From Methanospirillum hungatei (GTDB taxonomy: Archaea; Halobacteriota; Methanomicrobia; Methanomicrobiales; Methanospirillaceae), in contig NZ_JAIWNS010000020.1 of the NCBI RefSeq assembly GCF_020216685.1, positions 1-10,000 of the forward strand: a stretch of DNA of 10,000 nt. Reading direction: 5' to 3'. The notes beneath the pieces were generated by a model. That model saw only the letters and a program-made list of their open reading frames with translations, ran no database searches and was not told the origin of the DNA. Every line of letters begins with the position of its first letter. The stretch's first letter is position 1. Made by a program: the position numbers and the translations under genes. Of this stretch, positions 1-7,326 are shown piece after piece.

Positions 1-380
1 TGGCTTGCCGGGATGAGAGTAGACACCTTTATTCCAAATTTTGAAAGGATTGTATCAATCTCCCCCATATTGGACTGTATCCCTTCTTCTATCCGGGGTA
101 TATGTTCTACAAGAGGGGATATCGAAAGCACCACCATCGCCACAACCCCGATAAGACAGCCAAGGAAGATGAAAAATGCCAGATATCCGGATATGCGGGG
201 GTCAAATCCTCGTTTTTGGAACCATAGCGAGACAACGGAGAAGATAACCGCAGCAAATACCGATAATAAAAACGGGCCGATGAAACCTCCGGCCATTTTC
301 AGCCCTGCGAGGATGATAAAACAGCAGGCGGTCAGGAAGATAATCCTATCGGACTGAGGAAGATTTTCAAGAGAAACCAT
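1..380 (-). CDS. AI-2E/PerM family (UPF0118) membrane transporter, N-terminal part
   Basis: The reverse strand reads open from an ATG at 380 to the window edge: 126 codons plus two bases, with the rest of the gene outside. An in-frame stop (429-431) and the lack of other starts make this ATG the only choice. The protein begins with a short polar stretch and then hydrophobic segments at about residues 12-28, 31-53 and 66-89, followed by an amphipathic region (about 90-117) starting with SPLVEHIPRIEEG. This pattern, with the GGFIGPFLLS segment in the second helix, is typical of AI-2E/PerM permeases, usually around 350 residues with up to eight membrane helices. Family members export small molecules or act as Na+/H+ antiporters; the substrate cannot be told here and AI-2 transport should not be assumed in an archaeon. 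It is divergent from the sensor kinase gene. Confidence 0.75.
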   Translation of the reverse strand, partial: MVSLENLPQSDRIIFLTACCFIILAGLKMAGGFIGPFLLSVFAAVIFSVVSLWFQKRGFDPRISGYLAFFIFLGCLIGVVAMVVLSISPLVEHIPRIEEGIQSNMGEIDTILSKFGIKVSTLIPAS

Positions 381-400
381 AGTATAGAGACGATCGGGAG

Positions 401-416
401 CTGTATAGTTCTTTTC
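401..416 (-). promoter_or_regulatory. Possible archaeal promoter (BRE plus TATA-like) of the AI-2E family gene
   Basis: On the minus strand the sequence reads GAAAAG followed by AACTATACAG. A purine/A-rich BRE-like block thus precedes a TATA-like CTATACA centred near 406. That centre is about 26 nt before the ATG at 380, so transcription would start at or very near the start codon. No clear Shine-Dalgarno sequence precedes the ATG, which fits a leaderless mRNA. This is inferred from spacing and composition only. Confidence 0.35.
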
Positions 417-426
417 GTATGAAAAG
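411..426. repeat. 6-bp inverted repeat in the divergent intergenic region
   Basis: CTTTTC-GTAT-GAAAAG is a perfect 6-bp inverted repeat with a 4-nt spacer. It overlaps the BRE-like side of the putative minus-strand promoter and sits between the AI-2E family gene and the kinase gene. It could be an operator; it could also be chance, given its short arms. Confidence 0.3.
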
Positions 427-529
427 GGTTATGAGCTGATAAGGAGATGTATTGAATTAGATAATCATCATCGGTTTATTGCCTGGTGGGGTGTGGCATA
501 ACCAGATGCTCTTCTGACTGGTGAATTAT

Positions 530-536
530 GGGGGGG
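530..536 (+). promoter_or_regulatory. G-rich ribosome binding site that favours the ATG at 543
   Basis: A run of seven G residues lies 6 nt before the ATG at 543. It can pair with the pyrimidine-rich 3' end of 16S rRNA. The in-frame ATG at 528 has only GGTGA at 520-524 with a 3-nt spacer, which is too close. The G-run therefore favours 543 as the kinase start. If 528 were used, the G-run would be coding (Gly-Gly). Confidence 0.5.
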
Positions 537-542
537 ATTCAC

Positions 543-2258
543 ATGGACGCTATCGCCATACTTGGATTTTTCTGTCTTATTTCTGCAGTAATCACGTATG
601 GTCTTGGCATTTTTGTCTATGCCAAAAACCCAGACTCCAGAGTAAACCGCCTGTTTCTCATGGTAACCGCCGGTGCATCGTACTGGGCTGTCGGAGAATA
701 CCTGATTTGGAGTGTCAATAGTTATGAAAATGTCCTGTTCTGGCTAAAGGCGAGTTCTCTCTGGACTGTGGTCATTGTAATGTGTATTCATTTCATCCTC
801 TGTTTTGCGGATCATCCGATGGCACGACGGGAAAATCGTGTATATCTTATCATGCTCCTCTACATTCCTGCAATAATTCTTGCAGGGGTGAATTTTTTCA
901 CAGATCACATCTTTACCGTCGCGTACTCACCAGATTTCAGGTATTATTACACCCCGTCAATCGGGGATCCGATTTATACCGCTGCCACAATCTATTTCCT
1001 TGCCATCCTGTTCTGGGCGATATATATCGGCTGGCAGGCACGAAGATTTGCCGGGAATGATACCTTAATGCGGCAGTCAAGTTCTGTCAGTATCGGTCTT
1101 CTTATTCTCTTAGGATTCGGCTCGCAGTCTGTCGTCATCCTCCCACTTTTTGGAATTTTTGCACCCAATATGGTGTTTATCGGGATCGTTCTCTTTTCGG
1201 TGGCAATCACATATGCAATTCTGAAGTATGGACTGTTCATTTTAAGCCCTGAAACGGTTGCAACAAATATCATTCAGACCATGCCGGACGGACTTATCCT
1301 CACCGATATGGACGGGCGGGTAATTACCACCAACAGTTCTGCAAAAAAACTTCTTGCCGGTTCATTTCAGACAAATCCGGGTGTATTCACCGGACCTCCT
1401 CTGCCTGAACCAATTTTTTCCAAAATCCGTGATGATATTGTGCGGAACGGTATGATCTCTGACTATGAACTGATTCCGGATTCTGACACAAAGAAAACCA
1501 TGAGTGTATCAGGATCACTGGTTACTGATCCGGACCGGGGACCTGCAGGACTGATTCTTATCATTCATGACATCACCGAACGGAAGAATGCTGAAAAAGC
1601 ACTCAAACTTGCAAATGAAAAGATATCTCTTCTGACACACCTCACCAGGCATGATATCAGCAATCTTGTTATGGCCGTTTCAGGATATCTGGAGATCTTG
1701 GAGAGTGAGGATGATGAGCAAAGGCGCAAAGAAATACTCTCCGTTTGCATGAATCTCGTGGAGAAAATTACAAGGCATCTTCATTTTTCACGGGAATACC
1801 AAAGTATCGGACTTCATGAACCGGTATGGCAGGATTGTGAGCGGCTGATCATGCGGGCTGTTTGGGATATTCAGCATGACCAGATTGAACTGATAATCAA
1901 CCTCGTTCCAGCGGAGATATTCGCGGACCCGCTCTCGGTAAAAGTCATATATAATCTCTTAGAAAATGCCATGCGTCATGCCACGGGAATTTCCCGGATA
2001 GAGATTTATTCCCAGGAGATGGATGATGGATCATATGCACTTGTCATTGAAGATGACGGTCCCGGGGTCAGACCTGATGAGAAGGAGCGCATCTTTAAGC
2101 AGGGATATGGAAAGAATACCGGCCTTGGCCTGACACTTGCACGGGAGATCCTGCTGGTTACGAATATTTTGATCTGTGAAAATGGTGAATTTGGAAAGGG
2201 AGCACGGTTTGAGATACGAATTCCACCCGAATCATGGAGAAAGAAAACCCGGGAATAG
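543..2258 (+). CDS. 7TM-PAS sensor histidine kinase
   Basis: This is a 571-residue membrane sensor kinase (576 if ATG 528 is used). Seven hydrophobic segments lie at about residues 4-26, 37-57, 67-89, 100-116, 144-163, 181-202 and 208-232, matching the N-terminal 7TM histidine-kinase domain family. A PAS domain follows (about 242-345), opening with TMPDGLILTDMDGRV and closing with IIHDITERKNAE. The H-box is LTRHDISN with the probable phospho-accepting His at about 370. The ATPase domain has an N-box (IYNLLENAMRHA, Asn about 471 and 475), a G1 box (EDDGPGV, about 503-509), an F-box (RIFKQGYGKN) and a G2 box (TGLGL, about 526-530). All catalytic motifs are intact. There is no receiver domain and no response regulator gene nearby, so its partner is unknown. 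It ends 4 nt before the ABC ATPase gene, which suggests co-transcription. Confidence 0.92.
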   Translation: MDAIAILGFFCLISAVITYGLGIFVYAKNPDSRVNRLFLMVTAGASYWAVGEYLIWSVNSYENVLFWLKASSLWTVVIVMCIHFILCFADHPMARRENRVYLIMLLYIPAIILAGVNFFTDHIFTVAYSPDFRYYYTPSIGDPIYTAATIYFLAILFWAIYIGWQARRFAGNDTLMRQSSSVSIGLLILLGFGSQSVVILPLFGIFAPNMVFIGIVLFSVAITYAILKYGLFILSPETVATNIIQTMPDGLILTDMDGRVITTNSSAKKLLAGSFQTNPGVFTGPPLPEPIFSKIRDDIVRNGMISDYELIPDSDTKKTMSVSGSLVTDPDRGPAGLILIIHDITERKNAEKALKLANEKISLLTHLTRHDISNLVMAVSGYLEILESEDDEQRRKEILSVCMNLVEKITRHLHFSREYQSIGLHEPVWQDCERLIMRAVWDIQHDQIELIINLVPAEIFADPLSVKVIYNLLENAMRHATGISRIEIYSQEMDDGSYALVIEDDGPGVRPDEKERIFKQGYGKNTGLGLTLAREILLVTNILICENGEFGKGARFEIRIPPESWRKKTRE

Positions 2259-2262
2259 AATC

Positions 2263-3051
2263 ATGAATCATACACCACTTTTTGTTGATTTTCAAAATAT
2301 CACGGTTGCCCTCAACTCCACCGTCCTGCTTCATGAACTTACGGTTCAGATTCCGGATGGAGAGCATGTTGCTATTCTGGGTCCGAATGGTTCAGGAAAA
2401 TCGACCTTTATCAGAACACTCATGAGGGAACATTATCCGGTCTATGCAGAATCAGGCTCAGTCTTTCGGATCTGGGGTCAGGATACATGGGACGTCTTTA
2501 CCCTTCGATCTCATTTCGGGTATGTATCCCAGGACCTTCAATATACATTTCACCGGAATATTTCCGGAAGAGAGGTGATTCTATCAGGATTTTTCAGTAG
2601 TATCGGACTCTTCTTTCATACCATCACACCAGAGATGGAAAACAAGGCAGATGAGATCCTCTCTTTTCTTGAAATTTCTCATCTGGCTGATCGGTCATTT
2701 TCTGATATGTCAACCGGCGAGGCCAGGAGATTTCTTATCGGACGGGCACTGGTTCATAATCCACGGGTCCTGATCCTTGACGAACCTTCAAACAGTCTGG
2801 ATCTGCATGCCCTGCATATGCTCCGCTCTACCATGAGAAAGGTTGCGGCACAGACGGTCATCATACTTGTCACTCATTCCCTTCCGGACATCATTCCTGA
2901 GATAAACCGGGTTATTTTGTTTAAAAACGGTGCCATCTATCAGGACGGACCAAAAGAAGAGGTACTGTCAGATCGATCTATTGGTGCTATCTTTGATGTT
3001 CCGGTCAGGATCATTCATGATGACGGATACTACTATGCAACAGGATATTAA
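2263..3051 (+). CDS. Stand-alone ABC ATPase, COG1119 (ModF/YlmA)-like
   Basis: This is a 262-residue single nucleotide-binding domain. The Walker A motif is GPNGSGKST (40-48), the Q-loop glutamine is Q90 in YVSQDL, the signature is MSTGE (149-153, a variant of LSGGQ), Walker B is LILDEP (170-175), the D-loop is SLD (178-180) and the H-loop histidine is H205 in VTHS. It should hydrolyse ATP. The opening (VDFQNITVALNSTVLLHEL), the variant signature and the short length resemble the COG1119 ATPases often labelled ModF, PhrA or YlmA. No permease or binding-protein gene is adjacent, so molybdate transport cannot be claimed. The frame is open upstream to an ATG at 2176, but that would overlap the kinase by 83 nt and the homologous fold begins only after 2263, so ATG 2263 is preferred. 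Its ribosome binding site is weak, which fits translational coupling to the kinase 4 nt upstream. Confidence 0.88.
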   Translation: MNHTPLFVDFQNITVALNSTVLLHELTVQIPDGEHVAILGPNGSGKSTFIRTLMREHYPVYAESGSVFRIWGQDTWDVFTLRSHFGYVSQDLQYTFHRNISGREVILSGFFSSIGLFFHTITPEMENKADEILSFLEISHLADRSFSDMSTGEARRFLIGRALVHNPRVLILDEPSNSLDLHALHMLRSTMRKVAAQTVIILVTHSLPDIIPEINRVILFKNGAIYQDGPKEEVLSDRSIGAIFDVPVRIIHDDGYYYATGY

Positions 3052-3084
3052 CAGATTAATTGAATGATAATCCAGTTGTGGGAT

Positions 3085-3091
3085 AAAAAAA
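3085..3091 (-). terminator. T-run terminator after the RRM gene
   Basis: On the minus strand a run of seven T residues (CCCTTTTTTTATCC) starts about 17 nt past the RRM stop codon. A U-rich run without a strong hairpin is the usual form of archaeal intrinsic terminator. It lies in the 57-nt gap between convergent genes. No comparable T-run is seen on the plus strand after the ABC gene. Confidence 0.5.
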
Positions 3092-3108
3092 GGGTGATAT
3101 TGATCTGA

Positions 3109-3420
3109 TTAGAAGCGTCTTCTGTTAAAGCCGCCGCTTGAACCGCCAAACCCACCGCTCCGGTTTCCACCAAAGTCACGGCGTGGCTGCATTGGGCGTG
3201 CTTCATCGATACGCATCGTTCTTCCGTCAAATTCGGTATCGTTCAGGGCATCGAGTGCTGCCTGGGCTTCCTCTGAAGTTCCCATCTCGACAAATCCAAA
3301 ACCTTTGTTCTCAATGATTTTGGCGCTGACAACCTCTCCATAGGATGAGAAAAGTTCGCTGAGCTGGCTTTCGTTCGTGGAGTAGGGCAGGTTGCCTACG
3401 TATAATTTCTTTCCTTCCAT
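3109..3420 (-). CDS. Small RRM-domain RNA-binding protein with Gly/Arg-rich tail
   Basis: This 103-residue protein has one RNA recognition motif at about residues 5-75. RNP2 is LYVGNL (6-11) and RNP1 is KGFGFVEM (39-46), so the key aromatic residues for stacking on RNA bases (Y7, F41, F43) are present. The tail (76-103) is rich in Gly, Arg and Phe, ending in NRRRF, and probably adds non-specific RNA binding. The layout matches the glycine-rich RRM proteins best known from cyanobacteria, where they are linked to cold or stress responses and RNA handling. RRM proteins are uncommon in archaea. The start has AAGGGA 5 nt upstream as a modest ribosome binding site. The gene is convergent with the ABC gene and probably has its own promoter near 3600, giving a leader of about 150 nt. 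Its cellular targets are unknown. Confidence 0.9.
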   Translation of the reverse strand: MEGKKLYVGNLPYSTNESQLSELFSSYGEVVSAKIIENKGFGFVEMGTSEEAQAALDALNDTEFDGRTMRIDEARPMQPRRDFGGNRSGGFGGSSGGFNRRRF

Positions 3421-3545
3421 GATAGTCCCTTATGGGCTTTTGCATAACTGTTGGGCCGCAGTGATCACAATCACATTGCGCCAGAGAATTACCAAGAATA
3501 GCAGTGAGATACCCTTTCGAACTGAACGAGAACTTACAAAAACTA

Positions 3546-3615
3546 TTTCCAGAATTTACTCTTTCGTCTGCACATACACATTACCGCATGAGCATATAAG
3601 GTTTTTCCAGAATTT
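3546..3615. repeat. Two copies of a 12-bp direct repeat in the RRM promoter/leader
   Basis: TTTCCAGAATTT occurs at 3546-3557 and at 3604-3615, 58 bp apart. Each copy holds TTC-CA-GAA, a hyphenated palindrome. The upstream copy (with respect to the minus-strand gene) abuts the BRE-like side of the candidate TATA box, and the other falls in the predicted leader or just after the start site. This arrangement suggests a regulator or RNA-protein site controlling the RRM gene, possibly autoregulation. The repeat is directly visible; the role is inferred. Confidence 0.5.
3592..3609 (-). promoter_or_regulatory. Candidate archaeal promoter for the RRM gene
   Basis: On the minus strand GGAAAAACC precedes CTTATATGC. 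This gives an A-rich BRE-like block directly followed by a TATA box centred near 3597. Transcription would start around 3570, leaving a leader of about 150 nt before the RRM ATG at 3420. The same TTATATG core occurs at the candidate acs promoter. No other BRE/TATA pair this good is seen closer to the gene. Confidence 0.5.
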
Positions 3616-3889
3616 GCAATATTGACCGGATTATTTTTTAGAGAGACGGCCATTTTGTTGCTGTTTATTATGACTGACCATGCCTTGTGATGTCCCCCAT
3701 GCTTCAGAACCCAGGAAATTCAGCACATGCCCGGTCACCAGATACTGCTGCTGATATCCGGGTCATGCCATTCTGATGAACTATGGGTGCTCTCTGAATG
3801 GCTATCGTGTTCACTTATCCCGAAAACCGGGGGGTTCCTGTATAAGCCGGACAAGACAAGATTCAATAGAGTGATCGATTACTGAAAAC
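3616..3889. other. Intergenic region with no convincing gene
   Basis: Between the RRM promoter and the end of the Fe-S gene I find only doubtful short frames. On the plus strand an ATG at 3727 opens a 52-codon frame to a TGA at 3883-3885, with AGGAA about 9 nt upstream; its product (beginning MPGHQILLLISGSC) resembles nothing I recognise. On the minus strand a 36-codon frame starts at a GTG in the same area. Neither has a composition or motif that supports coding. A T-rich run (3634-3639) lies on the plus strand without an upstream gene. The region may be decayed sequence. Confidence 0.4.
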
Positions 3890-4717
3890 TCAGAATTCTC
3901 TTTCATCAGAATGAGCTTTTGTGTCACTTCCATACGACCTGACATGGGCCCAGGCTTTATGATATCGGTTCCAGGAACCGTTCTCCTCATATATTCTGAT
4001 ATCCGGCCGGTCATAGAATTCCCGGTCAGCTCCAACCGGGCACACCTTGATACATACTCCGCATGGGGACCGGTACTCTGCATTCAGGGCAGCACTCCGG
4101 TAAGCACACGCCTTTTTATTTGTTGTAGATTCAGGGTAATCTTCCTCTTCCAGTGCCTGGACCGGACAGGCACGGATACAGGCATTACACCGGGTACAGA
4201 GGGATGTTTCAATCAGGGGATCAGAATCAATCCTGGCAGTGGTAAGAACCGTACCAAACCTGACCCGTGGCCCCCATGCTCTGGTCAGAACCATATTGTT
4301 TCTCCCAAAGGTGCCAAGACCGGCAAGGACTGCGGCATGACGATGTGAAAAGAAGGCAACAGGGTTCTTCTGTAATACGTTAATGCTTCCATACCCGTCG
4401 CGGGGGATTGAAACCGAAGGAAAACCCTGATCATTGAGGAGTGTAGCAAGACGCCAGGTATTCTGATCGAGCAGACTGTTTACGACCTTATACTCTTCAC
4501 GATACCAGATGGATGGAGCAGTCTCAACCACAGGCAGATGCACGGGAAGGCCGATAACAACAGCAGTCCGTGCCTCCGGATAGATGGAGGTCGGATAAAA
4601 TGATTCAGGAACCCATGGGGAAAAGAGGGGCTGCTCCCACCGGCTCACATCGGCACATCCGACACATGAGATACCCATATCTGTGCAGGTCCGGATGATG
4701 AGATCCCTGATTATCAT
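3890..4717 (-). CDS. COG1600/QueG-like double [4Fe-4S] protein
   Basis: This 275-residue cytoplasmic protein resembles epoxyqueuosine reductase and the cobalamin-binding core of reductive dehalogenases. The first part (about 1-165) carries the family pattern: VGCADVSRW near the start, EARTAVVIGLPV (48-59), then HRHAAVLAGLGTFGRNN (125-141) and GPRVRFGTVLTT (149-160). The C-terminal part has ferredoxin-type cysteines: CTRCNACIRACP (C174, C177, C180, C184), C204, and CGVCIKVCP (C219, C222, C226), enough for two [4Fe-4S] clusters. It is shorter than bacterial QueG (about 350-380 residues) and lacks that enzyme's C-terminal extension. Archaea generally make archaeosine and not queuosine, so a true QueG role is doubtful; another reductase or corrinoid-linked redox role is more likely. 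It follows the chemoreceptor gene on the same strand after 73 nt, probably with its own promoter. Confidence 0.82.
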   Translation of the reverse strand: MIIRDLIIRTCTDMGISCVGCADVSRWEQPLFSPWVPESFYPTSIYPEARTAVVIGLPVHLPVVETAPSIWYREEYKVVNSLLDQNTWRLATLLNDQGFPSVSIPRDGYGSINVLQKNPVAFFSHRHAAVLAGLGTFGRNNMVLTRAWGPRVRFGTVLTTARIDSDPLIETSLCTRCNACIRACPVQALEEEDYPESTTNKKACAYRSAALNAEYRSPCGVCIKVCPVGADREFYDRPDIRIYEENGSWNRYHKAWAHVRSYGSDTKAHSDEREF

Positions 4718-4741
4718 AGCAGAACCATCCTTTTCCTCAGG

Positions 4742-4748
4742 AAAAAAA
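4742..4748 (-). terminator. T-run terminator downstream of the chemoreceptor gene
   Basis: Seven T residues on the minus strand (CCCTTTTTTTCC) start about 43 nt beyond the chemoreceptor stop and 25 nt before the Fe-S gene start. They overlap a short inverted repeat TTTTCCT-C-AGGAAAA at 4731-4745. The T-run probably ends most chemoreceptor transcripts and separates the two genes. Some read-through remains possible. Confidence 0.4.
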
Positions 4749-4770
4749 GGGAATGAATGCTCCCTCCAGA

Positions 4771-4778
4771 CCTATATG
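4771..4778 (-). promoter_or_regulatory. Possible TATA box of the Fe-S gene
   Basis: On the minus strand the sequence CCATATAGG is TATA-like and lies about 57 nt upstream of the ATG at 4717. Transcription would start near 4749, just before the T-run, leaving a leader of about 30 nt that includes GGAAAAGGATGG as a possible ribosome binding region. The T-run falling at the start of this leader makes the assignment uncertain. Confidence 0.25.
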
Positions 4779-4790
4779 GCATGGCTTTCC

Positions 4791-7235
4791 CTATACCCTG
4801 AAACGGGCCATATCACGTGATATTTTATCGATCCTGATCGTTGCTTCCTGAATAGACTGGGCAATACAATCAAGAGAAACGGAATTCTCCTCGGTTAATG
4901 CGGCAGTATTGCCCAGTTCATTGATGGTAGTATGGAATGACTCATTCATGGAAGTAATATGCTCCATTACCATCTCATAGGCTGCCATCTGATCCTGGCT
5001 GGCTGAGTCGATCGAAATGATCCGCTTGGTGATCTCATCGATTGAAGATGCCAGCTCAGAAAAGATCTTCAATGTTTCATCAACTGCCCTGCTGCCATTC
5101 GTGATATCCTGTCGTGAGGTATCAATGGCACTTTTCATCTTTGCCGACCGTTCCTGGAGAAGAGAGATGATACCACTGATCTTCTCTGCAGATTTCTGTG
5201 ATTCAAGTGCAAGTGCCTTAACTTCTCCGGCAACTACCGCAAACCCTTTCCCTGCATCACCAGCACGGGCGGCTTCGATTGCGGCATTGAGTGCAAGAAG
5301 ATTTGTCTGGTCAGCGATATCGGTAATGATACCGACAATATCACCGATCTTATCCATCTCCGAATTAATCTCATGAATGATTCTGCCGGTCTCATCATGC
5401 GACTTTACAATGGACCTCATGCCGATATCTGCAAGAGTGCTGCTTTCAGATCCCTTATGTGAGAGCTGCTGTGACTGATTGATAAGAATTGATGCCTCTG
5501 CGGTCTGGCGGGCAATATCAGAACCGATGGATGTCACAGTACTGACCGTATCCTGAATCTTTGTGATTCCGGATTTTGACCGATCAGCCTGAATGCTGAG
5601 CTCGTTTGTGCCCCGTGCAATCGCCTGGGATGCAGATGCGATCTCCTCTACACTTGCATTTGACTCTTCCATCTCGGTCATCAGACCCTGTACCTCGTCA
5701 GAGAGAGCACCAATCAGGGACCCCATCTGGATACCAATGGTATCAAGCGCAGTCCTGAAATGAATAAAGTCTCCGGAGACGGGAACACCGGGGTCAAACC
5801 GTGCAGAGAAATTCCCTGCTGAATACTCGCGGGCAAGCGACATTGCCTCAGTAACCGGCCGGACGACAGCATCAAGAGTATCATTCACCGCTTCGATGAC
5901 ATGGCGGTACTCACCGGAGAAATGGACTGGATCTCCACGAACATTGAGATCACCATTTGATGCCGCCTGTGCTATCCCGTTTATCTCTAGAAGGACTGCC
6001 TTTTGATCTTCTCCGTCCCTGGTGATAGTATCCATCGTCTGCTGCAGGCGAAAAGCCATGGTATCAAAGGTTCTCCCAAGGATGGCAACCTCATCATGTC
6101 CGTCAGGGTTAATCCGGCAGGAAAGATCACCCTCTGCCAGGCGCCCTGCTGCATATGTGATCTCCTGTATCGGACGACTGATGGACCGTGCAACAATATA
6201 AAGCAGCCCTACTCCACCGGCGGAGATCAGGATACCAAAGATGACCAGGATAATGGTGAGGGAGATTGCATTGGCAGTCAGGATGGATGACGGGACCAGG
6301 ACCAGAACCTTCCAAGGCAGATCAGGATCACCAACCACGACATCTGACATCTTCCCGACATAGGGACCAAGGGTAAAGGTTGCATCAGTCTTTCCGGTAA
6401 TAATCTGCTGAATGGTCTCCTCTGATATTGAAAAAACAGGGGCAAGGGAAGCAAGCGGTTCACCAACCGTTCCGATATCCCCCGTGACTCCTGCTATTGT
6501 TCCATCATTACTCACTATCAGGACGATTCCTTCTCCATTATAGAGGAAGGTTTCATCTGCAAGATGGTCAATATCAGCAAGGGTAACGTCGACACCGGTT
6601 ATCCCAAGAAACGTTCCCTGATAGAGGATTGGAACGATGGTTGACGCCATCAGGACCGGGACACTCTGTGATGGTTCAACATACGGATTGGTCAGGAGTT
6701 TCTGATGTGTTTGTGCAGGAATGGTATAGTAATCCTGTGTATAATCTGTCTCAGTGTCTACAGAATCCGGCTCATATATCATCCGCTGCGGAACACCATC
6801 CTCCCGGTACCAGTACATATTCATCCGTCCTGTACTGGAAAACCCGTTCTTCCCTGCATACCGGGAGTCGGCACGATCATACGCATTCTCTTCCCACATC
6901 GTGTAAACTCCATTATAGAGAAGATGGTTCTTCAATATCCCACCGATAATTGACTCAACTTCCTCTCTTGGCAGTGGTTTTCCTGCACTATATGGCCCAA
7001 GAAGCACATCAGCCAAAGATTCGGTCGAGTGCATCGGTTCAAGTAACACCCCTTTTATCGCTTCAGCCTGTGCATCTGCGAGAATTTTAAGTTCATCTTC
7101 AGCTCCTGAAACAGAGGTATTATATGTTGAAAATGCTGCAAACAAAATGATAACACTGGCAACAACAAGAAGAGAGAGAGAACCTGCATATAGGATTTTT
7201 TTATTGATTGAACTGACCGAAAAGAGAGAGGCCAT
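4791..7235 (-). CDS. Methyl-accepting chemotaxis protein (Cache, multi-HAMP)
   Basis: This is a full-length 814-residue membrane chemoreceptor. A short cytoplasmic start precedes TM1 (about 14-37). An extracytoplasmic double-Cache-type sensor domain follows (about 40-315), with YWYRED near 141 and GITGVDVTL (211-219) in the usual ligand-pocket strand. TM2 is at about 321-349. A HAMP domain (about 350-402) contains RPIQEIT and AEGDLSCRI. Two further HAMP-like repeats lie at about 410-460 ([10 protein letters not shown]) and 460-510 ([11 protein letters not shown]). The signalling domain (about 515-814) has the hairpin tip [18 protein letters not shown] (642-659) and [14 protein letters not shown] (663-676), the CheA/CheW contact site. 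An in-frame stop two codons upstream fixes the start at 7235. The Cache motif does not match the strict amino-acid-binding pattern, so the ligand is unknown. No che or archaellum gene is nearby, so it is an orphan receptor locus. Confidence 0.95.
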   Translation of the reverse strand: MASLFSVSSINKKILYAGSLSLLVVASVIILFAAFSTYNTSVSGAEDELKILADAQAEAIKGVLLEPMHSTESLADVLLGPYSAGKPLPREEVESIIGGILKNHLLYNGVYTMWEENAYDRADSRYAGKNGFSSTGRMNMYWYREDGVPQRMIYEPDSVDTETDYTQDYYTIPAQTHQKLLTNPYVEPSQSVPVLMASTIVPILYQGTFLGITGVDVTLADIDHLADETFLYNGEGIVLIVSNDGTIAGVTGDIGTVGEPLASLAPVFSISEETIQQIITGKTDATFTLGPYVGKMSDVVVGDPDLPWKVLVLVPSSILTANAISLTIILVIFGILISAGGVGLLYIVARSISRPIQEITYAAGRLAEGDLSCRINPDGHDEVAILGRTFDTMAFRLQQTMDTITRDGEDQKAVLLEINGIAQAASNGDLNVRGDPVHFSGEYRHVIEAVNDTLDAVVRPVTEAMSLAREYSAGNFSARFDPGVPVSGDFIHFRTALDTIGIQMGSLIGALSDEVQGLMTEMEESNASVEEIASASQAIARGTNELSIQADRSKSGITKIQDTVSTVTSIGSDIARQTAEASILINQSQQLSHKGSESSTLADIGMRSIVKSHDETGRIIHEINSEMDKIGDIVGIITDIADQTNLLALNAAIEAARAGDAGKGFAVVAGEVKALALESQKSAEKISGIISLLQERSAKMKSAIDTSRQDITNGSRAVDETLKIFSELASSIDEITKRIISIDSASQDQMAAYEMVMEHITSMNESFHTTINELGNTAALTEENSVSLDCIAQSIQEATIRIDKISRDMARFRV

Positions 7236-7256
7236 GTTAGATCATGTATGAGCAAT

Positions 7257-7264
7257 GTAATAAA
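7257..7264 (-). promoter_or_regulatory. Possible TATA box of the chemoreceptor gene (leaderless mRNA)
   Basis: On the minus strand TTTATTAC is centred about 25 nt before the ATG at 7235. That is the normal TATA-to-start distance, so the mRNA would begin at the start codon. No Shine-Dalgarno sequence is seen before this ATG, in agreement. The upstream CGCTTCC is not a good BRE, which lowers confidence. Confidence 0.35.
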
Positions 7265-7294
7265 GGAAGCGGGTATGGGGATCATATCTCCTGC

Positions 7295-7317
7295 ACCATG
7301 ACAGATCCTATCATGGT
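7295..7317. repeat. Inverted repeat between the divergent chemoreceptor and M24 genes
   Basis: ACCATGA (7295-7301) and TCATGGT (7311-7317) form a perfect 7-bp inverted repeat with a 9-nt spacer. It ends 9 nt before the M24 start codon and lies about 60 nt before the chemoreceptor start. It could be a dimeric regulator site controlling the M24 gene or both genes, or a small leader hairpin near the M24 ribosome binding region. Confidence 0.4.
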
Positions 7318-7326
7318 TGTCGTCAA

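Noticed and set aside
13..357. Plus-strand open frame of 114 codons
   Set aside because: It is the antisense shadow of the AI-2E family gene, whose minus-strand translation has clear membrane helices and family pattern.
2176..2262. Upstream extension of the ABC ATPase start
   Set aside because: It would overlap the kinase C-terminus by 83 nt and adds residues before the normal start of the ABC fold.
3727..3885. Small plus-strand frame of 52 codons with an AGGAA upstream
   Set aside because: No recognisable domain, short, and no supporting composition; kept only as a remark in the intergenic entry.
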